A stretch of DNA of 29,892 bases, taken from positions 1 through 29,892 of the forward strand of contig DYJV01000030.1 of the NCBI GenBank assembly GCA_020722945.1. Direction: 5' to 3'. The notes under the pieces were generated by a model, which did no database searches, was not told where the DNA came from, and saw only the letters and a list, made by a program, of their open reading frames with translations. Source of the DNA: Candidatus Methylomirabilis sp. (GTDB lineage: Bacteria; DYJV01). Made by a program: the position numbers and the translations under genes. This document shows positions 1-8,327 of the stretch, in pieces. How positions within the stretch are numbered: the first letter of the stretch is position 1; each line of letters opens with the position of its first letter.

Positions 1-299
1 TAAGGTGGGGGTGGCTTACAAAGTTTGAATTAGGTTTTTATCTGACCAGAAAAAGAAACGGTGAATTGTTTGGAGAGACTTTGCTTAGATACAACAAAAT
101 ATCTGAGTATAAACTGAGAGTTCTTTTAAAACAGCAGGAGATTGAGCAGCCAAAAATCTGTAAGTATTTTATTCAAAACAAGATAATTGACAACAAAATT
201 CTCTTTGAGTATCTCAACACCTTAAAAGAGCATAACATCAAATATAGTAAACAAATTAAAAACAAAATATATATTACTAATGAAAGAAAATATCTCTAA
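1..299 (+). CDS. 3' end of a gene entering from the left; MshEN/T2SE-N-like tail
   Basis: The reading frame with codons starting at base 3 is open from the window edge to the TAA at 297-299, so this is the C-terminal part of a longer protein. A TTG at 66 could only give a 77-residue product and has no ribosome binding site, so I treat it as internal. The visible part has the pattern FGETLLRYNKISEYKLRVLL about 21 residues after the start of the window, followed by a second helical stretch (ICKYFIQNKIIDNKILFEYL). This resembles the two-helix repeats 'LGEiLle.g.Is.eqL' of the MshEN / type II secretion ATPase N-terminal domain, which also occurs in c-di-GMP-binding proteins. The resemblance is by eye only. 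The identity of the whole protein cannot be told from this fragment. Confidence 0.6.
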   Translation, partial: RWGWLTKFELGFYLTRKRNGELFGETLLRYNKISEYKLRVLLKQQEIEQPKICKYFIQNKIIDNKILFEYLNTLKEHNIKYSKQIKNKIYITNERKYL

Positions 300-309
300 T
301 ATTTAAAGT

Positions 310-1470
310 CTATATGATAAATTTGAGTAATCCTCTAAAAAGAGCAGGATAAATAACTGCAGAAAATATTGCTGTCAGTATCGCACTCCCAGCAATTTCT
401 CCAGAGAAGAAGTTCAACTCTTCCCCCACCTTTGAAAAAGCAACTATTAATGTTAAAGGGAAAGATGTTCCGAGTGCCAAAGCTGCTATTTTTCTAATGC
501 TGTTCCATTGGAAGATAAATATAGTAGCAGCAAGGAGTCTAACCAAAAATATCCCTAATGTCATTGCTAATGCTGATAGTATAACAGATATATTGGATAA
601 AATGCTAAAATCAAAGTTAATCCCTATTGTAATAAAGAAAACAGGTATAAGGAATCCGTTACCAAAGATCTCAAACCCTTCTTGTATGTATTGTTTATCT
701 TTAAAAACTGAAGAGTAAAGTATCCCACCTATAAATGCTCCGATTATACCCTCTATGTTAAAAAAAAGTGCAACAGCAACAAAGAAAAGCATGTTAAGGA
801 AGTTTGTTCTTATACCTGTTTCAGATTTACTCTCATCAGAGGTTATATTTAGAACAGTAAAAGGGTGCCACCAAGAGATTAATTTTAATATTTTTAAAGT
901 GAAGTATGCAAATAATACAAAGAAAAATATCTCCAATAATATAAAAAGGGATTCTGTATTAATCCCATATTTATAGTAAATTGAAAAGATTGTTATTATG
1001 ATAAGGCTCAATATCTCTCCGATAGAACCTATTATAAGTATATTTTTACCTATTTTTGAATCGAGACCCCCCTCTGATGAAAGTATTGGAAAGAGCAAGC
1101 CTATAGCAGTGATACCTAATATAAAGATTGTAGTAATATCAATTTTAAAAATTAAAGATGATATATATAAAAGTAAAAATATTATGAAAAAGTAGGAGGT
1201 AAATATAATTAACTCTTTTTTTGTAAGATTTTTTAAATCATCTGTATCAAGTTCAAGTCCTGCAAGATACATCAATATTATGAATCCAAACTCTGAAAGA
1301 AAATTTATTATTGTGAAAGATTTGGTATCAATATGAATAAAAAACCCTATGGCTATACCTAATAAAATCTCTGTAACTGGCGAAGGAAGGAGTAATTTTT
1401 TACTAAGGAATGGTGAGATAAAAGCTGTTAGTGCGATAATAAAGAGTAGTAAAGATTCATCAAAGTGCAT
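310..1470 (-). CDS. CPA2-family cation:proton antiporter (membrane domain only)
   Basis: Integral membrane exchanger of the monovalent cation:proton antiporter-2 type (KefB/KefC/Na+/H+ exchanger fold), expected in the inner membrane for K+ or Na+ extrusion and pH control. The 386 residues are almost wholly hydrophobic with about 11-12 predicted helices. Family patterns visible are LAGLELDTDDLKN at residues 69-81 and IPVFFITIGINFDF in the second half. Unlike KefC there is no C-terminal RCK/TrkA-N domain; the protein ends at the last helix. That domain is instead supplied by the gene just upstream in the same operon, whose stop codon shares one base with this ATG (TAATG at 1468-1472), so the two are translationally coupled. 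Ion specificity cannot be read from the sequence. Confidence 0.85.
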   Translation of the reverse strand: MHFDESLLLFIIALTAFISPFLSKKLLLPSPVTEILLGIAIGFFIHIDTKSFTIINFLSEFGFIILMYLAGLELDTDDLKNLTKKELIIFTSYFFIIFLLLYISSLIFKIDITTIFILGITAIGLLFPILSSEGGLDSKIGKNILIIGSIGEILSLIIITIFSIYYKYGINTESLFILLEIFFFVLFAYFTLKILKLISWWHPFTVLNITSDESKSETGIRTNFLNMLFFVAVALFFNIEGIIGAFIGGILYSSVFKDKQYIQEGFEIFGNGFLIPVFFITIGINFDFSILSNISVILSALAMTLGIFLVRLLAATIFIFQWNSIRKIAALALGTSFPLTLIVAFSKVGEELNFFSGEIAGSAILTAIFSAVIYPALFRGLLKFII

Positions 1471-2876
1471 TAATCTACGCTCTGTGGTATTGAAATAGTT
1501 GATTGAATGCTTTTTAATGCAACAGAGTATCCTATTGAAGGGTTAAGGAAATTTCCAATATTAAATTTTTCATAGCCCATTATCAGAAGAGTATTTTTTT
1601 TATCTTTTAAAAATTGTAATGAAACTTTTATGGGATTCCCCTCAAGAACAGTATATGGTAAAGGTGTTTTGTAAATAGTTTTGAAATCAGCTAATATCTT
1701 GTAGCTATCATTTAATTTGGTTTCTTCATCTTTACTCCTTAATCCTTTTGGCATAACAACTATAAATATTTCTATAGGTAGATTAAAGAGTCTCCCTAAC
1801 TCAATAGCAACTTCAATAGAATGTATCATATCAGGTGTATTGAGAGAAACTATTACTTTCTCATAAGGGAAATTACCTTTTAAAATAGCCGTAGGTTTAA
1901 TGCTGTTTCTAAGAACCTCTTTTATTTTGAGCTTTTTGTAGGTAAAATACTTTTTTAATTGGAAGATATTTATCCCTGCATCATTTTCATTGAGATATTT
2001 TAGTATGCTGTCTGTTTCTAATAATGTGTAACTTTTGTTGAAATTTGGATCATTGATAACTCGACTTCTCATATCTTCATAATATTTAAAATCAACTGTT
2101 TTTATTAAAAGATTTGCAGCCCTTATGTTTTTTGTAAGATATACAACTTCAGCAAGCTGTGATAATTCAACTTCTGAAAAGATGTATGAAACACTATTTT
2201 TCCCATATTGAAGCGGGAATTGGGGTATCCCTTTGAGAAATATATTTACAAGATTCTCTAAAACTTTAGGTTCTCCGAAAAGGATGATTTTGTCACCAAC
2301 TTCTATCTTTGTATTGTCTGATGGGATTACAATTTCATTATTTCTGTAGAGTGCGGCAAGATTCCAATTAGAGGGTTTTAATACTCTTAATGTTTTGTCT
2401 GTTAGGTGAGATTTGGACATAACATTAAGTTCTATCAGCTCACCTTTTTTAAGTCCAATGTCAAATGATCTTGAAAAGTTTCGCTCTATTTTATTGATAA
2501 CAATATTGGTAGCTATATCGAGAGGATTGACTATGGTTACTCCAAATTCTGAGAATCTTTCAATGTTATCTCTGTTGTATATTAGAACGAGTATGGGGAT
2601 TGTCAGATTAAAGGTTTTCCTGATGATAAAAGATATTTCGTAACTTATATCTGAATCTCTAAAAGTAGTTATTACAAAATCTATCTCAGAAAGATTTAGT
2701 TTTTTCCATATCAAAAGACTGCTTGCATCACCTACAATTGAAGTAATATTTGGGAATGTTTTCTTTATATTATCTATTTTTTGTGCATCTTTGTCAATTA
2801 TAAGGAGTTTCTTATCTTTATGCAAAAATTTGAGAAGATTCTCCTCAAAATATCCTATTCCACAAAAAACTATCAT
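1470..2876 (-). CDS. RCK (TrkA-N/TrkA-C) protein with C-terminal USP-like domain
   Basis: Cytoplasmic nucleotide-sensing regulatory protein, probably the gating subunit for the antiporter encoded directly downstream. Residues 1 to about 120 look like a Rossmann RCK_N domain: CGIGYFEENLLKFL at the start (a GxGxxG variant lacking the last Gly), an acidic strand end at LLIIDKD and a GDASS loop. Residues about 140-220 match RCK_C (IELNV...L.DKTL...VGDKIILFG). Residues about 335-468 have alternating strands and helices (KVIVSLNTPD, LPYTVLEGNP, TLLIMGYEK) that resemble a universal stress protein fold. The start ATG at 2874-2876 has AGAGGA upstream on the minus strand. RCK-USP with a separate antiporter amounts to a split CPA2 transporter. 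The USP assignment is less certain than the RCK one. Confidence 0.75.
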   Translation of the reverse strand: MIVFCGIGYFEENLLKFLHKDKKLLIIDKDAQKIDNIKKTFPNITSIVGDASSLLIWKKLNLSEIDFVITTFRDSDISYEISFIIRKTFNLTIPILVLIYNRDNIERFSEFGVTIVNPLDIATNIVINKIERNFSRSFDIGLKKGELIELNVMSKSHLTDKTLRVLKPSNWNLAALYRNNEIVIPSDNTKIEVGDKIILFGEPKVLENLVNIFLKGIPQFPLQYGKNSVSYIFSEVELSQLAEVVYLTKNIRAANLLIKTVDFKYYEDMRSRVINDPNFNKSYTLLETDSILKYLNENDAGINIFQLKKYFTYKKLKIKEVLRNSIKPTAILKGNFPYEKVIVSLNTPDMIHSIEVAIELGRLFNLPIEIFIVVMPKGLRSKDEETKLNDSYKILADFKTIYKTPLPYTVLEGNPIKVSLQFLKDKKNTLLIMGYEKFNIGNFLNPSIGYSVALKSIQSTISIPQSVD

Positions 2877-3512
2877 TACTGTTCCTCTGAAAAATCAAAT
2901 TTTAAAATTCTACTCTCTCTAATTAAATGATTTTGGGATATTGTAAAATTATCTTTGTAAAATAGATTATTGCAGTTTAAAAATATTGAATTATACTAAG
3001 TTAATGAATTTAAAATTTGAAGATAAACTTTAAGGTAGAAAGAGCATTTTTAAGATATCTTGGATAAATATATCAAGTAAATCAAGATTCTAATATCTAC
3101 TATTTTTATATTTCTATGTCAATGGTGATATTTATAAATTATATTTTAATTTATAATAACAATACTTTGACTATGATTAACAGTTGTGATAATTATTTTT
3201 AAGCTATTTTGCTCCCACCATTTATGGATAAATATTTATTTTTTACTCCTTTTATTTAGATTGTTTGGCTAACAATCTTTTGCTGGTAGGAGTTATAAAA
3301 TCTATGAGAGTAGCTTTTATATACCTAATAATTATCTGTCTATGGTTAGATTTTTGAGCTATATAATATTAGCTTTTAATTTTTTGATATAAAGAGATAT
3401 CAAATTTTCCTTAAAGTTATAGGTTATCTGCTCTACGGTTACTATTAATTTTCTTGGTAATTTTATCAGTTCTTTCGATAAGTGCCAAATATTTTTTTAA
3501 TGGGGTAATTTT
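2877..3512. other. 636-base intergenic region between divergent operons, with inverted repeats
   Basis: This gap holds the promoters of two divergent operons. It is very AT-rich and has no convincing long reading frame on either strand. Inverted repeats are concentrated at 3210-3293 (described separately), followed by a possible 17-codon reading frame at 3304-3357. A 17-base sequence, ATATCTACTATTTTTAT, occurs at 3093-3109 and again at 3519-3535 inside the start of the next gene; with flanks that do not match this may be chance in AT-rich DNA. I cannot name specific -35/-10 pairs with confidence. Confidence 0.5.
3210..3293 (+). promoter_or_regulatory. Possible structured leader: nested hairpins around a Shine-Dalgarno
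   Basis: AGATTGTT (3258-3265) and AACAATCT (3271-3278) form a perfect 8-base-pair stem with a 5-base loop followed by TTTT. Outside it, ACTCCT (3245-3250) pairs with AGGAGT (3288-3293), and CTCCCACCA (3212-3220) can instead pair with TGGTAGGAG (3284-3292) at 8 of 9 positions. Both left arms would cover the same Shine-Dalgarno-like AGGAG. The inner hairpin alone could be a weak terminator. I recognise no known riboswitch class. Confidence 0.35.
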
Positions 3513-4595
3513 TTGTATATATCTACTATTTTTATTGTAAAGAATGAAATTTCTAATTTGAAGCATATAGTTGATAAGGTATTATTATTCTCTGATGAAG
3601 TTGTTTTTGTTGATACAGGTTCCTCTGATGGCACAGTAGAGTATCTAAAAGATAGAGCATCTGCTGATAATTCTATTATATTTGCTACTTATAATTGGGA
3701 TAATAATTTTTCAAATGCGAGGAATGCTGCTATAGATCTTTGCAGCAAAGATTTTATACTATGGCTTGATGCTGATGATAGGATTGATGACGATAACATA
3801 TCACAAATTATACATCATAAAAGTTCTCTGAATCTCAATCTGGCATATTTTATTAAGGTCAACAATAGCTCTGATGACACTTTTTTTTATCAGATAAGGA
3901 TATTCCCCAACATTAAACCTATAAAATTTATCTACCCTGTCCATGAGCAGCTTGATATGCCTACTCATATTAGAAAAGCTTTTCTCGATATAGAGATACT
4001 ACATACAGGGTATGAGAATCGAGATAATCTTAAGGAGAAACATTTAAGAAATATTGCTATCTTAAAATCTTATAATAGCCAAGATTTCTATTTTTCTCTC
4101 CAAATGGGTGAGAGTTATAAGATAATTGGTGATTATGATAAAGCTGTTGAATATCTCAATTATGCACTTTTAGATAAAAATATTGTTACTCTCAATAGAG
4201 AGATTATGGGGTTTATATACCTTGAACTCTACAAATTATACTCTATTTTGGGTTTTCATGATAGAGCTATTAATGCTCTATACAAAGGGGAGGAGTTTGC
4301 TGGTGATTTTCCAGTTTTATACTACTATTTTGCTAAAGAGCTTTATGAAAAAGGTGATTTGGATATGGCAATTAAGTATTACTCTATTTTTTTATCAGAG
4401 CATTGTAACAAAAAATATATAAATCCAGTCTCTCATAAGCTTGAAGATTCTGGTATTTACTCTCTTGCAAAATGTTTTTTTCAAATAGGGCAATATGAAA
4501 AAGCTGTTATGTTGTTTAACAAATTAATAGTTAAATATCCTGATCACAAAATATATTCAGATTTTGGTGAAAAATGTCTCGAAAAGATTTTTTAA
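3513..4595 (+). CDS. Family 2 glycosyltransferase with C-terminal TPR repeats
   Basis: A 360-residue protein with an N-terminal GT-A glycosyltransferase family 2 domain. VKNE is at residues 9-12, VDTGSSDGT follows the second strand (33-41), and LDADDR at 85-90 carries the DxD metal/nucleotide-sugar motif. Residues about 190-360 are helical pairs of TPR type (for example YDKAVEYLNYALLD and YEKAVMLFNKLIVKYPDH). This domain order is seen in SunS-like and related transferases that glycosylate proteins or cell-surface material; the acceptor is unknown. The start is TTG at 3513 because the only nearby ATG (3500) runs into a stop at once; GGGG at 3502-3505 is a suitable ribosome binding site. The 3' end overlaps the next gene by 22 bases, so the two are probably cotranscribed. 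Confidence 0.85.
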   Translation: MYISTIFIVKNEISNLKHIVDKVLLFSDEVVFVDTGSSDGTVEYLKDRASADNSIIFATYNWDNNFSNARNAAIDLCSKDFILWLDADDRIDDDNISQIIHHKSSLNLNLAYFIKVNNSSDDTFFYQIRIFPNIKPIKFIYPVHEQLDMPTHIRKAFLDIEILHTGYENRDNLKEKHLRNIAILKSYNSQDFYFSLQMGESYKIIGDYDKAVEYLNYALLDKNIVTLNREIMGFIYLELYKLYSILGFHDRAINALYKGEEFAGDFPVLYYYFAKELYEKGDLDMAIKYYSIFLSEHCNKKYINPVSHKLEDSGIYSLAKCFFQIGQYEKAVMLFNKLIVKYPDHKIYSDFGEKCLEKIF

Positions 4596-5947
4596 CCTCT
4601 TTAAAAAATTTTATAAGTAGTGATTCTATTATCACAGATCCTGATATTATTGCAGGTTACTCTGAGGATAAGTCTACTCTCTACAAAAATACTCCTAAGA
4701 TTGTTTTAAGACCATCAAATAAAGATGAGATAATAAAGATAGTAGCACTTTCAAGAGAGTTTAGAAGAACATTAATATGTTGGGGTAAGGGGACATCTGT
4801 AACTGGTAGTTGCCTTGGTTTTGAAGAGGATTATACTATTTTATCAATGGAGAGATTCAATAAAATAGTAGAGATAGATAGATCAAATCTTATTGCTGTT
4901 GTTGAGCCCGGTGTGATAACATCAGATCTCAAGAGTGAAGCTCAAAAGTGTAATCTCTTTTACCCTCCGGATCCTGCAAGCTTTGAAAGTTCAACAATAG
5001 GTGGAAATATAGCTACTGGTGCTGGTGGTCCTTCAGCTGTAAAATATGGAGTTACAAAAGATTATCTAACAGGCCTTGATGTAATTACAGGTAGGGGTGA
5101 GGAGCTTAAGCTTGGTGGCAAAGTGGTTAAAAAATCATCAGGTTATAATCTTATAGACCTTTTTGTTTCATCTGAGGGGACGCTTGGAGTAATAACAAAG
5201 ATTTACTTGAAACTTCTTCCAAAACCTCTTAATATATTTACAATATACATAACTTTCTCAGATATATTTTATCTTCTAAATAGTGTAAATCTTATCCTTA
5301 CAAACAATATTCTCCCTATTTCTATTGAATATATAGATGATACTGCTCTTGATTTTCTCAATAAAAGATTTAATTTGCCAGATTCTGATAAGAGTAGAGG
5401 TAGTTTAATAATTCAGATAGAACACGATTGTGAGGAGGATAAAGAGTATCTTCTTCTTAAAATATACAATATAGTAAGTAGTCTTAAAGGATTTATAAAC
5501 TTTTACCCTATACACAGTAGTTCTAAAGAGCGTGAGATATGGAGTGCAAGAAGGAGTATCGGTGAAATTTTTAAGGAGAATTTCTCTATAGTTGTTAAAG
5601 CTGATATAGTAGTTCCAAGAGGTTGTATATTTAATGTGATAAAAGAGATAAAAAATTTTGCTGCTGACTACGGTGTTTTGGTGAGCTGTTTTGGTCATGC
5701 AGGTGACGGTAATATTCATATAAATTATTTATGTGACAAAAAGATATTAGATCCGTCAATTATCCAAAACACTTACTCTATCGTTAAAAAATATGGTGGA
5801 CTACCATCTGGTGAACATGGAATAGGTATGGTAAAGAGAGATATTTTATCTGATTTTATTGGTGGGTCTCAAATTTCTATTATGAAAGAGATAAAGAAGA
5901 TATTTGATCCAGACAATATTTTAAATAAATCGAAAATATTTAGTTAA
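4574..5947 (+). CDS. GlcD-like FAD-binding oxidoreductase (D-lactate/glycolate dehydrogenase family)
   Basis: Flavin dehydrogenase oxidising a D-2-hydroxy acid such as D-lactate or glycolate, 457 residues as usual for GlcD/D-LDH proteins. The FAD_binding_4 (PCMH) half shows WGKGTSVTGSCLG, then YPPDPASFESSTIGGNIATG and SSEGTLGVITKIYLKLLPKP. The FAD-oxidase_C half ends with the family patterns GHAGDGNIHIN and SGEHGIGMVKRDIL. No GlcE or iron-sulphur GlcF partner is adjacent, so the electron acceptor is unclear and the exact substrate cannot be given. The ATG lies inside the last codons of the glycosyltransferase gene, and an Hpt-domain gene starts 18 bases after the stop. There is no obvious functional link among these three proteins. 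Confidence 0.88.
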   Translation: MSRKDFLTSLKNFISSDSIITDPDIIAGYSEDKSTLYKNTPKIVLRPSNKDEIIKIVALSREFRRTLICWGKGTSVTGSCLGFEEDYTILSMERFNKIVEIDRSNLIAVVEPGVITSDLKSEAQKCNLFYPPDPASFESSTIGGNIATGAGGPSAVKYGVTKDYLTGLDVITGRGEELKLGGKVVKKSSGYNLIDLFVSSEGTLGVITKIYLKLLPKPLNIFTIYITFSDIFYLLNSVNLILTNNILPISIEYIDDTALDFLNKRFNLPDSDKSRGSLIIQIEHDCEEDKEYLLLKIYNIVSSLKGFINFYPIHSSSKEREIWSARRSIGEIFKENFSIVVKADIVVPRGCIFNVIKEIKNFAADYGVLVSCFGHAGDGNIHINYLCDKKILDPSIIQNTYSIVKKYGGLPSGEHGIGMVKRDILSDFIGGSQISIMKEIKKIFDPDNILNKSKIFS

Positions 5948-5964
5948 AAAATAGGGGGTAGGGT

Positions 5965-6311
5965 ATGTTATTCAATAAAGATTATCTGAAAATTTTCTTC
6001 ATGATGAAATTATTTCTCTTGGATTTGACGAAGATTCTGTTGATAATGCTATTGATGCTTTATGTGAGTCAGTTGATGAGTCTTATCCTAAATTTGTAGA
6101 GGGTCTAAATGAGAAAGATCGCTTCAAGACAAAATTTGCTGCACATTCATTAAAAGGGACCTTTGGTAATTTTAATAATAAAGATTTTGCTCAACTAACC
6201 AAACTTTTTAAAGAAATTGAGCTGACTCTTCACAATGATGAACATTTTCCTAATATAGATGCCTTATTTTCTGAAGTTAAAGAGATTATCTCTAAATGGA
6301 GTAGTTTATAA
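5965..6311 (+). pseudogene. Hpt-domain phosphotransfer protein with a single frameshift near the start
   Basis: From about base 5990 to the TAA at 6309-6311 one frame encodes a clear histidine phosphotransfer (Hpt) domain, with the hallmark AAHSLKGTFGNF around the phosphorylatable His. That frame contains no ATG, GTG or TTG and meets a TAA at 5976-5978. In another frame, ATG at 5965, preceded by the G-rich ribosome binding site GGGGGTAGGG, encodes MLFNKDYLK. One extra A in the run of four A at 5989-5992 would join the two into a continuous 115-residue protein with the His at about position 61. The gene would then be the third of the operon, 17 bases after the FAD enzyme. The break may be a real mutation, a sequencing error, or a -1 ribosomal frameshift on AAAATTTTC. 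Hpt proteins pass phosphate between hybrid kinases and response regulators. Confidence 0.75.
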
Positions 6312-6461
6312 TATTTTTATCTTTATTGTAATTTGATACAGAAATTTATTGATAATATAAAAAATTTATGTTTTAATTGGGCGGTAAATATATTTTATAC
6401 TTCCTAACAGCAGAAGTTTTACAAATTTCAACAAATTTAATTTAAAATGGGAGAGGATAAG

Positions 6462-7085
6462 ATGATTCCAAGAGAGAAAATCAATAAATATTACGAGGAT
6501 TATATCAAAGATGTATCATCTTTTTTAGAGAGTGACAAATCTGAAAATTTTGATCTCGGTAAAAAAATTAAATCAATAAGAGAGAAACAAAGTTTATCTA
6601 TTGACCAGATAGCTTCCAAAACAGGATTTGAAAAAGATTTTCTTATACAAATAGAATCAGGAAAGGTAAATCCCCCACTTTCAACAATAATTAAGCTTTC
6701 AAAAGCTTTAAATACAATGTTAAGTAAGGTAATATCTGATACCTCTGACAAAAAATACAGTGTTGTAAGGGTATCAGAGCACAAAATTATGCCGAGAAAA
6801 GCAAGTCAGATATACAGTTATATCCCACTTTCAAATGAAGTAAAAGATAGGCACATGGATTCTTTTATAGTTAAGCTTCTACCTTCAAAGGATGTTGAAT
6901 TTACAGTTCATGAAGGGGAGGAGTTTGTATATGTTTTGGGTGGAGAGGTTAAAATATTTTTAGAGGATAAGGTAGAGGTTTTAAATATTGGTGATACTAT
7001 ATATTATCAATCAAATGTCCCACATTTTATTACTTCCAACAACGATTCCCCTGCCATTATACTTGCAGTTATTTACAATGGATAA
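6462..7085 (+). CDS. XRE-type HTH transcriptional regulator with cupin domain
   Basis: DNA-binding regulator of the HTH-cupin class (PuuR-like architecture), probably sensing a small metabolite. I choose ATG 6462 (207 residues). An upstream in-frame ATG at 6447 overlaps the sequence GGGAGAGG (6449-6456), which is the ribosome binding site for 6462. Residues about 33-92 form an HTH_3 domain (IKSIREKQSLSIDQIASKTG). Residues about 138-205 form a cupin with metal-ligand candidates H150, E154 and H188 (FTVHEGEEFVYVLGGEV and VPHFI). The next gene, mtnA, begins 11 bases after the stop, so the pair is likely cotranscribed and the regulator may respond to a polyamine- or methylthioadenosine-related compound. 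That ligand is a guess from context only. Confidence 0.85.
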   Translation: MIPREKINKYYEDYIKDVSSFLESDKSENFDLGKKIKSIREKQSLSIDQIASKTGFEKDFLIQIESGKVNPPLSTIIKLSKALNTMLSKVISDTSDKKYSVVRVSEHKIMPRKASQIYSYIPLSNEVKDRHMDSFIVKLLPSKDVEFTVHEGEEFVYVLGGEVKIFLEDKVEVLNIGDTIYYQSNVPHFITSNNDSPAIILAVIYNG

Positions 7086-7096
7086 GATTTACTGTT

Positions 7097-8134
7097 ATGG
7101 GTGATAATTTTTTTACCATCAAATTTGATAATGGACAACTTCTTCTTATTGACCAGAGAAAGCTCCCTATCTCTGAAGATTATTTTATCTGCAAAGATTA
7201 TAAAGATGTAATCTTTGCAATAAAGAGTATGGTTGTAAGGGGAGCACCAGCTATAGGAGTTACTGCTGCTTATGGGATTGCTATTTTTGTTATGCAGTCA
7301 GATAACAAGGATTTACTTCTTAATAATTTTGATAATGTTTGTAGAGAGTTTGCTGCTTCAAGACCTACTGCCGTAAATCTTTTTTGGGCTATCGAAAAAA
7401 TGAAAGAGTATTTTTATCAGATAAAAGATAAAGCTCTCTCCCAAATCAAAACACTCCTCATTAATAAGGCTCACCAGCTTTACGATGATGATATAAATGT
7501 GAATAGAAATATAGGTTCTTTTGGCAGCACAATAGTTCCAAATGGTGCTAATATTCTCACTCACTGCAATGCAGGAGCGCTTGCTACTGCTGGTTATGGG
7601 ACAGCTCTTGCAGTTGTAAGGGCAGCGTGGAGTGGTGGTAAAGGTATTCATGTCTATGTTGATGAGACGAGGCCTTTTCTTCAAGGTGCAAGGTTAACAG
7701 CGTGGGAATTAATAAAAGAGAATATTCCATCTACTCTTATATGCGACAATATGGCAGGATTTCTGATGAAGCAGGGTAAGGTAGACCTTGTTATTACAGG
7801 TGCTGATAGAATTGCTGCAAATGGTGATACTGCCAACAAAATTGGGACATACTCTGTTGCTGTTCTTGCAAAGGAGAATAAAATTCCATTTTATATTGCA
7901 GCACCGTTATCAACTTTTGATATAAGTATCAGTTCGGGTGATGGTATTCCGATAGAGGAGCGTAATGAAAAAGAGATTACAAATGTTTTCTCTGAAAGGA
8001 TTGCCCCATTGGGAGTGAAAGTTTACAATCCTTCATTTGATGTTACGCCTTCCAAATATATAAAAGGTATAATTACTGAAAAGGGGATAATATATCCTCC
8101 ATTCAAAAAAAACATTAAAAATTTATTACATTAG
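7097..8134 (+). CDS. mtnA: S-methyl-5-thioribose-1-phosphate isomerase
   Basis: Cytoplasmic enzyme of the methionine salvage pathway converting 5-methylthioribose-1-phosphate to 5-methylthioribulose-1-phosphate. The 345 residues match the family's usual length and show RGAPAIGVTAAYG (49-61), THCNAGALATAGYGTALAVV with the catalytic Cys at 157, DETRPFLQGARLTAWEL and GADRIAANGDTANKIGT with the catalytic Asp at 237. The eIF2B-like fold is shared with archaeal ribose-1,5-bisphosphate isomerases, but the GAPAIG and ETRP patterns favour MtnA. No strong ribosome binding site precedes ATG 7097; translation is probably coupled to the cupin regulator 11 bases upstream. No other salvage genes (mtnK, mtnB, mtnD, MTA phosphorylase) are in the window. 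Confidence 0.93.
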   Translation: MGDNFFTIKFDNGQLLLIDQRKLPISEDYFICKDYKDVIFAIKSMVVRGAPAIGVTAAYGIAIFVMQSDNKDLLLNNFDNVCREFAASRPTAVNLFWAIEKMKEYFYQIKDKALSQIKTLLINKAHQLYDDDINVNRNIGSFGSTIVPNGANILTHCNAGALATAGYGTALAVVRAAWSGGKGIHVYVDETRPFLQGARLTAWELIKENIPSTLICDNMAGFLMKQGKVDLVITGADRIAANGDTANKIGTYSVAVLAKENKIPFYIAAPLSTFDISISSGDGIPIEERNEKEITNVFSERIAPLGVKVYNPSFDVTPSKYIKGIITEKGIIYPPFKKNIKNLLH

Positions 8135-8199
8135 AATAACAACCTATTAATCGAATGTTTATATTCTCTGTTCAATTCATTTTTGAATCTTCTTTAAAG

Positions 8200-8243
8200 C
8201 CTAAAAATTTAGGTTTTGAGCCTATTTTAAAATTAAAAAGGCT
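8200..8243 (+). terminator. Possible double-hairpin terminator after mtnA
   Basis: CCTAAA (8200-8205) and TTTAGG (8208-8213) form a short stem extended outwards by A-T and one G-T pair. Immediately after, AGCCT.TTTT (8219-8228) pairs with AAAA.AGGCT up to 8243. A T-rich run sits inside rather than after the second stem, so termination here is only plausible. Confidence 0.3.
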
Positions 8244-8327
8244 GCATAAGTATGAGAAGTATAGATTATCTGTTCCACCTTAACTATTCTTTATAGTGTA
8301 TATTTTTTCTTTTATTTGCAACTCATC

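Noticed and set aside
3093-3535. 17-base repeat ATATCTACTATTTTTAT at 3093-3109 and 3519-3535
   Set aside because: Flanking bases do not match and such AT-rich words recur by chance.
5405-5719. Long reading frame on the minus strand inside the GlcD-like gene
   Set aside because: No family resemblance; it mirrors the coding bias of the real gene. Other antisense frames in the window were left out for the same reason.
6447-6461. Upstream ATG for the cupin-HTH regulator
   Set aside because: It overlaps the ribosome binding site that best serves ATG 6462.
8155-8283. A 42-codon reading frame after mtnA beginning MFIFSVQFIFESS
   Set aside because: No ribosome binding site, and it overlaps two hairpins that better explain the sequence; likely chance in AT-rich DNA.
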